A stretch of 64,000 nt of DNA from Aporrectodea caliginosa (lineage: Eukaryota; Annelida; Clitellata; Crassiclitellata; Lumbricidae): the NCBI GenBank assembly GCA_020284085.1, contig JACEVL010000835.1, positions 382,501 to 446,500 on the forward strand, in the 5' to 3' direction. The translations under genes were made by a program, and so were the position numbers. Of the stretch, positions 34,319-48,614 are shown in pieces (within the stretch, counting starts at the first letter, position 1; each line of letters starts with the position of its first letter). The notes beneath the pieces were generated by a model. It worked only from the letters and a program-made list of their open reading frames with translations, was not told the origin of the DNA and searched no databases.

Positions 34319-36753
34319 TATGTAGACTAAGAAACTACTACTGCGACATTACTATTCCCGTTCAATCCAATCGATGACCATAAAAGTACCAAAATTTCAG
34401 CTGAGCACGACATTCATGGTGTAAGACAGGGGACGTTAAAACCGTCGCTTTGGTTTATTGCGCCACTGGTACTATGGCAATCATCACGAGTGATGCACAG
34501 CAGCTGTGGAAAAGACGCAGCTGTGGAGACGAACAAGTCCCAGTATCCCAGACGAATTCCACAACTTCTACATTTCTGTGAATCATGGTAATTTAAGTAA
34601 TTTAATCACAGTACATTTTATGTGTCGTTCTCGACTGTTACTTTACGCAACATGAAAGTCAGAATAAGTGCGCCGATAAATCATCCAAACGCGCAAAACC
34701 GCGAATAAGACTAAATTTAACTGAAATATCTAACTGTATATCGGTTTTAACAAAACCACCGAAATAAATAAAGAAATACTGGTTGAAAGTGGAAGAATCG
34801 TGAGTTTCGTGTGTAAACGATCACTTTGACCGCAGACCTCCATATAAATATATGGACCTCTAAGATAAACACAGAATAAGATGTCATTGATATTCTAGAA
34901 GGCGTTACTACAGTTCTGACATAAGCAGTTTTATAGCGCTTCTCGTAATTCCACAACTAAATATTCAACAACTAAATATTAAATAGTTTCAACAACTGAA
35001 TATTAAGCGGATTCCCATTAAGGTGCCCATTTGAATATATTAGTCTAGTACAATATTTTGTTTGCCTTTCTTCAAAAATCACGACCCTGAATATTAAGCC
35101 GTGAATCTGCAGTGTGTTAAAATCTCCCTGATTCTGATTTGCGGCCGAAGCCGACACAACGTAACTTACATGTAAGTAACTAGGCCCATTGCGGACTTGA
35201 TTTACTATAGGCCTACCGATGTTTTACTTGGTCGCTAGCTTTTGGGTGGCGCAAAGATAATTGGCCCTATATTTCACAATATAAATAACGGAGTGACCTA
35301 GCTAGGAAAATTAGGCCTACACCTAAATTTAGGTGCACTATAATTATAATAATTATCATTCGAAGCTAATTATTAGGCCTATTACGCCATACAGTTTGCA
35401 GAGATTCTATTTCTAACACAGATGTCCGTTGAATTACTTAAAGTCTTAAACCATGGTTATGGTGGCAGCTGAAGGCCCTCTGTGAACAAAATGTAGGCCC
35501 AATGAACATCGTTGTTATAGGGATTGTCCCCTTGCAGATCTAGTGCAGAAGTGCAAACACCGTTTGAAACACGACCGACCATTCGATAGAACATCTTAGG
35601 GTAGAATACAGCAGGCTATTGTACATGTAGAGTGGAGTAGGACAGTGTAGGATACGGTAGAGTAGGCTATAAGCTTAAAGCCGATATGGTTTAGGTAGAG
35701 AAGGTTAGGTTGTGGACCACATGGTAGGATTGTCGCGACGGTGCCGCCCTCTGGCGAGCACTCGCGCTGCTGTAGGGACTGCAGTGAGGACATGGAGGTT
35801 CGGGCAAGTTCCCAGTGGAAAGGATTCCGAGATTCGAATCCCGTTGGGTTCGATTCCTCAACATAGGCCTAATCAACAAGGAGTTTATGAAGCAGAGGTG
35901 CGCTCCTACGGGACCATGCTGCTACCGTAACTTGTATAGCACCACTCGACTTTTCGTCGGTTCAGCTCTTCAAATACCAGGCCGAGTTTAGAGTTGACGA
36001 CCCGCTTTTGGGACGACAAAACAGTGTGCGCGCTGGTTGAGCAACAGTACTTTCGCTCCTTATCGGTTTGGAGTTCGTTCTCTATCTTAGCACTTAATTA
36101 ATTACTAGGCCTACACTGCGTATAGCCTGGGACTATTATTACGGGGGGATTTGAAACGGACGAAAATTGGGTCATTGACCTAGATCATGTTTGTGGCTCT
36201 GATTTTACATCCGGGACTTTTGCAGGTCAGATCAGTTTTAGTCCCGTTTGATTTTTGTGGACGATTGTCGTAACGAAACAAAAGCGACTTAATTCAGTAA
36301 CAGTAGTCCCAGGTATAGCACTTCTGCCTGTTCTTCTTGACACTGTATAAGTTTCTGTATTAGGCCTAACGCAACTATCTATGTATTAGTAAATGGCACT
36401 GACAACTCAACATCCGCCATTTTGATGATTCGGACCGATAGAAAAAGGTTTGGTAGCGAAGTAGCGTACGGTAGAACATAACAGAATATGTGAGATCTGA
36501 TTGTATTAGATTAAATTCGATTACGTACATGATAGGATAGGATCAATAATAATAATGATACGATATTAGATTAGAACACTTTAAGTGAAGAAGTATATTA
36601 GGCCTACTTCTGAGTAGTAGGCCTATATAGCTCTGAAGTGGTGCTATCTATAAATCTATTAAATGAATGAATGATTGAATATCATTAACATCGTTATTAT
36701 GCATTATTATTAGGCCTAACTAATTAATATTAAGTATAATTATTAATTATTAT
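34319..36753. promoter_or_regulatory. 5' flank of the SLCO-type gene (no defined element)
   Basis: The promoter and any 5' UTR exon of the minus-strand transporter should lie here. I see no convincing TATA box at a sensible distance and no confident non-coding exon. The stretch 35.2-37.8 kb has twelve copies of TAGGCCTA. A retroelement-type end, GTGGTGCTATCTATAAATC, occurs at about 36,640. Confidence 0.25.
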
Positions 36754-36965
36754 AGTATTATTTATGTATTAATATCATTATAGAACGTAGGTTATATTGT
36801 GGACGGACTAAATTCTAGTCTAGACCAGACTTCTGCCTTATGTATAATTAATATTTATTATTATTTATTACAGTAGACCTATTATGTATTAACATCATTA
36901 GGCTATACAACGTAGGTTATATTCTGGACGGACTAAATTCTAGTCTAGACCAGACTTCTTCTGCA
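36754..36965 (+). repeat. Imperfect tandem duplication, period about 125 bp
   Basis: The block from TATGTATTAATATCATTA through GGACGGACTAAATTCTAGTC to CAGACTTCT occurs twice in direct orientation, near 36,754-36,838 and 36,880-36,963, with few differences. Confidence 0.85.
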
Positions 36966-37579
36966 TTAAGAGTGTTAGGCCTAAGTTAACACTCTCTTAA
37001 GGCACTGCTAAGAGAATGTAAGAAGCGTCGCCTCTGTCTGACGGAAACTGATCCTCATGCAGAAGACGAGCCAAACCCGTATAAGAAGCGAACGGTGCGC
37101 CGCTGCAGGGTTAAGCCTTATACAGTCGGACCAACAACAGCTTAGCAGCCAACAACCAAGGCGTCTCTCTTCATTCGGATACGTGTGAGCTAATGCATGA
37201 TCTTATTAAAGAATGCAGGTTATGCAGCTATTTAATTATTTGTTAACTAAATGCCGACACTTTCTAATTATTGTAATTATTTGTAATAGTTGTACTGCCC
37301 TGAGGTGCAGCTGTAAAATATATTCGGAGAGAGGTCTAGGCCTATTATTTTGCCCGAGGTAGGATTGATTGGCTAATTATCGGAATGAACTATTACTACT
37401 AGCCTACTATTACTATCTCTATCTCTATTACAGTTACTATTAAAATTACTATCATCATCGTCGTCGTCATCGTCATCGTCCACGTCGCTACACAAGCACG
37501 TAGCAAGGAATAGCAAGAGTTGACAATAGATTTATTGTTCTTGATTGTATTTCCTTTGCAAAAGGGCACAACATATTAG

Positions 37580-37666
37580 ATGGACTGTAGCGTCTTGATT
37601 GAGAAAATGCGTCTCCAGTTTCCACACATCAGCCTTCTGATTGGAACAGCGATAGCAATTTACCAG
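37580..37666 (+). CDS. Candidate first coding exon (signal peptide) of the binding-protein gene
   Basis: An ATG-initiated frame ends at CAG|GTAAGG (exon end 37,666), a perfect donor site in phase 0. From the Met at 37,607 it encodes 20 residues beginning MRLQF and continuing ISLLIGTAIAIYQ: a basic start, a hydrophobic core and a polar end, as in a secretory signal peptide. A Met at 37,580 would add nine residues. Phase 0 fits the exon at 45,417, whose coding sequence begins PGAGC. The join would span a 7.75-kb intron and is inference. The exon could instead start another, unseen membrane-protein gene. Confidence 0.4.
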
Positions 37667-38304
37667 GTAAGGATTCGACTTATCTTCTGTTCTAGAGACT
37701 GTCAAAGGCGTCGGCATGGCTTAGAAACAAGGGTGCTGACAATTGGCGGATCCAGTCGAAAGTGTTATTGTTGGAGCATATGTAGGCCTAGTTATAATGA
37801 AGATTAGTCTATAGGCCCTATACAGAAGCGAAAATCCGTATATAACTTTGGAGGGGACAGCATTTTGTCGTGTAAGGGCCGGATTTTTGCATTTTTTGGG
37901 GACAGAAGGCCCCAGTCAAAACTTCGGGGGGGGGACAGTCGCCCTTTGTCCCCCATGATTTACGCAACTGCCTGTATACCATCTGATGTCGCAAGAAATA
38001 GACGAGGTTTCAAGGTCTCTGAAATTTCTGATGACTTTTTTGGATTACCATCGACCAATAACTTGAAGCACCTGAAGCAATATTTTAACGGCGCTATATA
38101 AGAAATATTAGATTAATTAGATTTGGTTAGGTTAGATTGTATTGGATTATATTAGAATAGATTAGATTAAATTGCTCTTCGTGGATTTCGTGGTATATAC
38201 CTCATCCCTTACACACTTTTTTTACTGAAGAATATAGCCAATCGTCATAATCGCCAATAAATTTGTTTAATATAAGTGAGAAAGGTTCTCTGCTCTCCTG
38301 ACCG
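37667..38304. other. No gene recognised; retroelement 3' end at 38,090
   Basis: GGCGCTATATAAGAAATA at 38,090 is followed by degenerate TTAGATTA words up to about 38,175, the motif-plus-tail layout seen at other retroelement ends. Confidence 0.45.
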
Positions 38305-38314
38305 ATATGTATGC

Positions 38315-38345
<31 letters not shown>

Positions 38346-38936
38346 TGTATGTATGCATGTATGCACCTGTTGAGAACCTAGAAATGACTATCCGACAGCT
38401 CTAAACTGGTGTGAACGAATCTATACTTTCCATCATATGTAATTCTCTACAGTCTCGTCTTAGCCACAACTTATAATCCTAATTTGGCAATGGGATAAAC
38501 AATGAGTCAATCTTTCAGGATTATCAGAGAGGACTATTACGTTCCTTGTCAAACGCATAAAACCAAAAGACGATGTCGCAATAGTGGACTTTATTATTGA
38601 TTTCGTCTTTCTTGTGTCCACTTTTCCATCAGCTAAGCTAGGGATGACGATAACGATTTTCTAGAGCAGATCTTCAGAAGAAAAGCGCATACAAGTCACT
38701 GTTTAGGTAAAAGCACTCGGAAAATGCTAACAGATGCATGGACGGAAGTACGGAAGGACAGAAGGAAGGAGGAAGGAAGGAAGGAAGGAAGAACTAAAGA
38801 ACGGACGCATTGGTGAACTAGGCTACGGAACGACTGATGGATGGATGGATGGATAGATGGATAGATGGATAGATGGATAGATGGATAGATGGATGGATAG
38901 ATGGATAGATGGATGGATAGATGGATGGATGGATGG

Positions 38937-38972
<36 letters not shown>

Positions 38973-39265
38973 ATGGATGGATGGATGGATGGATGGATGG
39001 ATGGATGGATGGATGGATGGATGGATGGATGGATGGATGGATGGATGGATGGATGGATGGATGGATGGATAAATGGATAAATGGATAAATGGATGGATGG
39101 ATGAATGGATGGATGGGTGGATGAATAACACGCTGGAATATGGACGGATGGGCGGATGGATAGACGGCTGAATGTATGGACAGATTGGAGGATTGATAGA
39201 TAGGTGGACCGGACGGACGGACGGACGGACGGACGGACGGACGGACTGACGGACGGACGGATGGC
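38305..39265. repeat. (ATGT)n, (AAGG)n, (GGAT)n and (GGAC)n arrays
   Basis: ATGT repeats at 38,313-38,355, AAGG at about 38,763-38,790, a long GGAT/GATG array at 38,835-39,125 and GGAC at about 39,208-39,260. The Ile-His-Pro-Ser and Met-Asp-Gly-Trp frames here are artefacts. The change of unit along the series suggests slippage plus mutation of one starting tract. Confidence 0.95.
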
Positions 39266-40389
39266 TGGACGGATGTACAGACGAACGCAGCTAGAAGGAA
39301 AAGAAGAATGGATAAACGAGAGAAAATGGTGATGGATAAAGGAAGTGACAAGCGTCTGCCTGTAGATTCATGGTGGAACTGCGAATGCGTGAAGCATTTG
39401 TCTTTGAAGGGCAACAGCGGGAAACTTTGTGGTTCAATTGCTGGTCTCAATATTATTGTCCAGCGATGGATGGATTATTCAACAGAGACCATCGCTACTG
39501 CTGCTGTATAGCAAGTGGACTAGAAACCCCGTGCTGAAACCTACTTTTGTGCAAAATATATCGCGAAACTTTGTAACCATTGTAACAATATTCGCACATA
39601 TATGATTGTTGCGAGATTTAACCCTGATGGTTTATATATAGACTTAATGTAAGTTGCATACTTATTGGCTATAATGTTTTGCACTAGCGTTTACTCCAAG
39701 TCTCCAATAGATAATAGATTATATAATGTTATAAATGCAAAGCACTAAATACAAATAAAATATCTTGCTTTACATTACTATAGTTTGTAAAAAATCTATT
39801 GCTTCATAGCCTATGTAGGCCTAATTGAATATTTGAGCGCCACTAATAAGTTCTTTTCTAGAAGTGGCGCTTTATAAATGTCAGATTACAATTACAATAA
39901 TTATATCTTCGATTTTGGTGCTTTGCCTTACATCATAATTTAGGAAATCCAGCTTAGAACAGCATTGGTAGGATTCTGTCTCGTTATCTCATGGCTAAGT
40001 TGGTGGCAGAGCCGTAGAAGACGTTGCATTTGTCCATGCATTGGATTTGACATAGTACCATGCATAAGGTCCTTATACCGTTTAACAAGCGTCTATATGT
40101 TCCTCCCCACGGTAGTTTGTCTGATTTCATATTATTTTCTACAGACGTCTATGCTCGCACCTGTAGTAGCGATGGCTTCTTTGTTTTAAAGACATCCGTG
40201 TCTGATCTTATGGATCCAGCCCATTTACTGCTTTATAGGGGTCCATGTTCGTGTCTACGGTTGCAAACCAGTGACACGCACTGGAGTCCAGCGAAGCGGG
40301 AAGAGAAGTCGCATCGGAAAATATGGACAGTTTTTAGGGACAAAATTACAGAGGAGTGTGAAGCCACAGGAGGGCAGCGGATATTTATG
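39266..40389. other. No gene recognised; retroelement 3' end near 39,860
   Basis: GTGGCGCTTTATAAATGTC at about 39,863 is a variant of the conserved end, followed by GATTACAATTACAATT. Open frames at 39,965-40,410 lack splice context. Confidence 0.4.
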
Positions 40390-41130
40390 GAAATGTGCAG
40401 AAATAAGTAGACGAGGGAGGGAGGCAGATGTAGAATGATGGAGAAGGTGAACAGGAAGAAGAGGAAGAATAGGGGTATGAGATGGTGAAAAGGAAAGAGG
40501 ATTGAGGAGTCGGATAAGAAGAATGGGAATTAAATGACTGTGGAATAGTTGTGTCGAACAGAATGAAGAGGAGGAAAAAGAGAAGAAAGAAAAAATGTGA
40601 AGATGGAGAGGAAACTGGAGGAATAGAGTGGAGGTTGAAAAGAAAGAGAATGCTGAAGATAGAGGAGAAGGTAGTAGAAGAAAAGAAGGTGCATCGTGCA
40701 GGAGAATGGGAACTGGAAGATGAGTGAAAGTTGAAGAGAGAAAGAGGAAGAAGAAGTGGAGGAGGAATAAGAGGAAAAATAACTTAAATAAGCAAAAGAA
40801 GAAGACTGAACGGTGAGATTTAAAGACGAATATATGTTTAAAAGTAGATAAAATTGAAGATGGTAAGGACAGAGATTTGGACATAAGGAGACGTAAAAGA
40901 CTGAGGAGAAGCAGAAAGCAGGAAATCGATTTTCAAGAGGAGGAAAACAGGCAAAAGAGGATACGAATCATGAAATGGAGAAGGAATAAATTGAATAACA
41001 GATAATTGAGTGAGAATGAAGATACAGGAGTTAATAGAGATAGAGACTATCGATGGAAAAGAAGGAAGACAAGGAGGACTAAATGGAGGTTGACGAGAAG
41101 GAAGAGGGTGAAGGGTTAGCTGGAGGAAGT
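40390..41130. repeat. GA/GGA-rich purine tract
   Basis: About 700 bases of strongly purine-biased, imperfect GAA/GGA/GAGA text. The 209-codon Phe/Leu/Ser frame on the minus strand comes from this bias. Confidence 0.75.
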
Positions 41131-41439
41131 GGAGGATGATCGAGGGGATAGGATTATGGAGTAGGAGGCAGAGGAAGTCGTTCTGGTTGTCAGTTGCTGC
41201 CACTGAATATGATGCATTAGAATTCTATTTTCTTCGCGCGTTCGCCTTATTTAATGATCCGCGACTTATACGTTCTGGCTGGCGCTGGCTGCACAGTTCC
41301 AATAAACATTCGCCCCTAACAAAAGCCGACCTCGATCGCTCGATTCAACCCTATTCACCCCACTTCCCATACCCCTTCCCCGGCCACAGCCCTGGCTACG
41401 CGATCTACCAAAGAAACATCAACTGCCCAGGACAGATAG

Positions 41440-41456
41440 AAACTCTCTCTCTCTCT

Positions 41457-41502
<46 letters not shown>

Positions 41503-41513
41503 GTCTCTGTGTC

Positions 41514-41554
<41 letters not shown>

Positions 41555-41612
41555 ATATATTCTTGTCTACTCTATGTCCGTCTAACTAAGTCCTGTTCTC
41601 TCTCTCTCTCTG

Positions 41613-41679
<67 letters not shown>

Positions 41680-41735
41680 ATACACATATGTATGTATATA
41701 TATATGTATATATACACACACATGTATATATATAA
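41440..41735. repeat. (CT)n, (CTGT)n and (TA)n tracts
   Basis: CT repeats at 41,443-41,505, CTGT at 41,506-41,550, a second CT run at 41,597-41,655, then TA and TATG repeats to about 41,730. Confidence 0.95.
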
Positions 41736-42066
41736 AAATTCTTCCTTCTCTTTTCCTCTTCTCACTTAGTCCTGTTCCACTTAGAAAAAGACGCTAGCGA
41801 CCTCACTATTAAATCGTGTTCCTCTTTGTTACTTGTGGGATGGGGACGGGTCGAGATGGTAAAAGACAATTGCCCCGCATGGGGTAATGTCTAAGTCTAC
41901 GGTAACGGTTAATAGTAGACTCGACAAACTAGAGCGTTACTTAAAGCTGTGCGCAGGACGCCATGCTAACACAAAAGCTACGTCAAGTCAGAGGGGTAAT
42001 TGTCTATAGATACCGCGGCGCTGTGAGGAAGAGAACCCGAGGAACAGAGGACAGTCTCCTTCGGAA

Positions 42067-42105
42067 TTCCTTTATCTCGGAAGGACTCCTTCCGAGATAA
42101 AGGAA
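42067..42105. repeat. Perfect 19-bp inverted repeat with 1-base spacer
   Basis: The left arm TTCCTTTATCTCGGAAGGA is followed by C and then its exact reverse complement. GACAGT upstream (about 42,050) and ACTGTC at 42,105-42,110 extend the symmetry across an 11-base insertion. No pol III box or coding frame is associated. Confidence 0.97.
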
Positions 42106-42204
42106 CTGTCATTGTACTTTCCGGATTTCTTCAGCGCACAAGCAAGTTAAGTCGCACTAGATTCTTTGCAGCTAATGCGACTCAAATCGAGATCCAAAGG
42201 TCAG

Positions 42205-42644
42205 ATAGGTTACTCCTCCTCCTCCTCTTCCTCCTCCTCCTCCTCCTCCTTCGTCTTCGTCTTCTTCCTCCTTCTCCTTCTCCTTCTCCTCCTCCTCTTC
42301 CTCCTTCTCCTCCTCCTCCTCTTCCTCCTTCCTTCTCCCGTCAGAAGTCTATTCCTTCTCTTTCTCTCCTCCTTCTCCTCTTCTTCTTCCTCCCTCCTCC
42401 TCCTCTTCCTCCTCTTCCTTCGTTTTCTTCGTCTTTCTTCCCCTCCTCTTCCATTACCTCTTCCTCTGTCTCTTCTTCTTCTTCTCATTATTATTCTTTT
42501 GCCCGTAGTGCATAATATTATGATTCCTTAAGACTTCAATGGACACTGCCATAATTGTTAAATCTGTTGTTTACAGGAAAATAAAATAAATTGAATTGAC
42601 ATAAATCATTATTGTTATTATCATTATTGTTGCTGTTATTATTA

Positions 42645-42730
<86 letters not shown>

Positions 42731-42735
42731 GTAAT
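42205..42735. repeat. (TCC)n / (TTC)n tract, then (TTA)n
   Basis: Pyrimidine triplets at 42,212-42,485, a short element-like stretch ending in AAATAAAATAAATTGAATTG, then a TTA array at 42,604-42,730 with one slip. Confidence 0.93.
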
Positions 42736-43160
42736 TTGTCTGGAAATGACCCTAGTGCCGTTAGTCGTCGGTGTCCTGGTTGGCGAAAGTGCCTCGGAAC
42801 GCGATTGCGTTATAGCGTTATTATTAGGTTATCTCTTGTTATTATTATTATTATTATTATTTATTTATATTTTTTGGCCAGTAGAATTGGACCTAATCCC
42901 TCTCGAGAGCTAGGCAGAAACTATGCATAATTATGGTTTAAGGGTTCTCGTCTCCATCGTGTTGCGGTGGCCATGTATGATGGAGCAAGGGTATCTAACC
43001 GTCGCGTCCCACACCAGATTATGTAATTATTATTATTCTTCTGCTTTTTTAATGCCCCGAGGTATACATGATCCCTCAGGGACTTCAACATTAATTAAGA
43101 ACAGTAAATTTCGTCTGGAACGGCATTATAATCGTCGTTATTATTGGAACGGCACCCAAT
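42736..43160. other. No gene recognised between TTA arrays
   Basis: About 400 bases of mixed sequence with short TTA runs at about 42,840 and 43,025. The repeated association of short unique blocks with TTA runs suggests retroelement tails. Confidence 0.4.
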
Positions 43161-43164
43161 CGTC

Positions 43165-43259
<95 letters not shown>

Positions 43260-43285
43260 TCATTATCATTATCATTATCATTATC

Positions 43286-43382
<97 letters not shown>
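43161..43382. repeat. (TTA)n with an internal (TTATCA)n block
   Basis: A TTA array of about 80 bases, a clean TTATCA hexamer block (about 43,247-43,315), then a further TTA array. The hexamer block shows secondary expansion of a mutated double unit. Confidence 0.97.
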
Positions 43383-43639
43383 TCTTGGTTTTTCATTCTT
43401 GACCCAATGCGGTTAGCTGGTTGGGATGAAAAAAACTGATGGGAAATCGATGAGATGATATGAAGCGGGGTTCAAGTTGACGCGGCACGATCTGGTCTGC
43501 AGCAACGGAGGCTGGCGTAATTGAGAGATGCGGCGATGTAGATAAGAATAAGATGCGTGAATGCGGAAGAGGGCAACATCCGTCGCTCTTTCTCTGTCGC
43601 TGAATCCATTATGGCGATCAACGATAGCAGAACCTAAAG

Positions 43640-43910
43640 TAATGGAGGAGGAGGGGAGGGAGGAGGAGGAGGAGGAGGAGAGAGAGGAGAAGGAGGAGAG
43701 GAGAAGGAAGGAGGAGGAGGAGAGGAAGGAGGAGGAGGAGGGAGAAGGAGAAGGAGGAGAGAGGAGGAGGAGGAGGAGGAGGAAGAAGAGGAGGAGGAGA
43801 AGGAGGAGAGGAGAGGAGGAGAAGAGGAGGAGGAGAAAGAGGAGGAGGAGAGGAGGAGGAGGAGGAGGAAGAGGAGGAGGAGGAGGAGGAAGATGAAGAG
43901 GAGGAGTAAG
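43640..43910. repeat. (GGA)n purine tract
   Basis: About 270 bases of GGA/GAGG units, almost without pyrimidines, a potential triplex-forming tract. All frames through it are artefacts. Confidence 0.95.
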
Positions 43911-44157
43911 GAAGGCATACAGTATGAATAGGATGATACTGAGGAGGTGGGCGGGTCGGAGGAGTAATAACAAGATAGAGGAGGGTAGGCTTAGTCAGCG
44001 AAAGGGAGACGAAAGAAATTGTATGGAGAATTCTTTTGTTTAGGTAAGGGGCGTCGATCTGTACTGCATGGGTTGGGGACCTCATGGTAAATGTAATTCT
44101 AACCCCTGTAAACGTCCAGGTTTTCTTTATTTTACATAATTACACATTACACGCACG

Positions 44158-44158
44158 C

Positions 44159-44241
<83 letters not shown>

Positions 44242-44500
44242 GATGATGATGATGATGATGATGATGTTGTTGACTATCTTTTTCCCTTTTCTTTTTCCTC
44301 ATTCTTCCATCCTTCGTACTCTGCGTCCTTATTCTTCCTCTGCTCCTCCTGTTCCTCCTCTTCTTCTTTGATAATGGTTATCTTTTCCACTCTAACCTTT
44401 TTTCTCCTCCTCCTGCCCATCTTTTTTCTTTCTTTGTTCTTCATCTTCCTCCTTCTGCTTCCACCTCTTCTCATTCTTCTCGTCCTCTTTTTTTATCCTT
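44158..44500. repeat. (GAT)n array followed by a pyrimidine-rich tract
   Basis: A GAT array at 44,158-44,268 with one extra T, then about 230 bases of CTT/TCC-rich sequence. No gene. Confidence 0.93.
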
Positions 44501-44559
44501 CTGCTCCAGTGCTCCACGCATATACCGTGCCTAACACATAGCGAAGAATTAGCAATTAT

Positions 44560-45015
44560 TAGTAGCTTCTATTGCGCCGGTGTCTAATACACAAGGCGTC
44601 AATAGCAGCACGTATGGCACGATGGCCCATTGGTTAGAGCGCTCGGCCTGTAACGCAGAGAGTTCGAGTTCGAGCCGTGTTCGAGGGAGTTACAGTGTAG
44701 GAACCTTGAGCAAACCCTGCATGGGCTTGACCAGTTGACCTCCCCGGATTTTGACCTGGCATCAGAACGAACAAAGCTATTGCGGACTTAATTTTATATA
44801 GCGCCAGTGGATAACCTGGTCTCCCTGGGATTACGTGGCTTTTATGGGCGCTGATGATTTTTTGAAGATGTACATTACATTACATTGACTCACATTATTG
44901 CTCTGCGTCATCGATGTTCTGTCGTATAACCGTGTGCACTTCTGAGATTTGAAGGAGGGCAATATCAAATACACCTGTATTGTATTGTATTGTAATGTAT
45001 TGCATTGTATTGTAT
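44560..45015 (+). mobile_element. tRNA-derived SINE, interrupted, with (TTGTA)n tail
   Basis: The head begins GCACGATGGCCCATTGGTTA near 44,617, followed by GCGCTCGGCCTGTAACGCAG. The body has GTTACAGTGTAGGAACCTTG. The 3' end reads GTGTGCACTTCTGAGATTTG, GGGCAATATCAAATAC and TTGTA repeats (to about 45,010). The same head, body and tail occur in the 202-bp copy at 60,245-60,446, so this is one family. Here about 200 extra bases separate body and tail, including a reversed TTTATATAGCGCC end at about 44,792. Confidence 0.7.
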
Positions 45016-45199
45016 ACCCCATCCACATGTTTAAAATGAGATTAAATGTGAGCCTAAATTGTGTCACAGATATTCACACAAATTGACTGTTAACCTAACA
45101 TGTGTGTTGCTGAGTCATTAGTTAAGATTTCTCGTTTTGTTCTTTAATACGCTTAGTTTTAGACCAGTTAAGTACATTGGCTTACCTCATGAGGCTGTA

Positions 45200-45335
45200 C
45201 TGCAAGCTTATGGGCCCTACTTAGCGGGGCCGTATGACCCTTTCAGGGTCCCCTGTGTGACTCATTTTCTCATTGATTGTGTGCTACTGTTCTTTGTTGG
45301 TCACCAAATAAATGATTTGATTTGATTTGATACGA
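45200..45335 (+). mobile_element. Possible retroelement 3' end with (TGATT)n tail
   Basis: GGGCCCTACTTAGCGGGGCC, then AATAAATGATTTGATTTGAT. Related text occurs at about 32,870-33,000. The element class is unknown. Confidence 0.35.
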
Positions 45336-45416
45336 GCAACATAAATAACTGTAACACATTACATTATAATGGTTCTCATTACATTCCATTTCATGTGTGA
45401 TTAATGCTATCTGCAG

Positions 45417-48614
<3,198 letters not shown>

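Noticed and set aside
37580..37666. First exon of a two-pore potassium channel
   Set aside because: The hydrophobic stretch after PH loosely recalls such channels, but no following pore or membrane exon (for example a TIGYG motif) was found on this strand. The signal-peptide reading fits phase and context better.
38818..39450. A 210-codon frame rich in Ile-His-Pro-Ser (also at 7,895-8,254 and 10,491-10,746)
   Set aside because: Pure tetranucleotide repeat read in a stop-free frame, open on both strands; no splice context.
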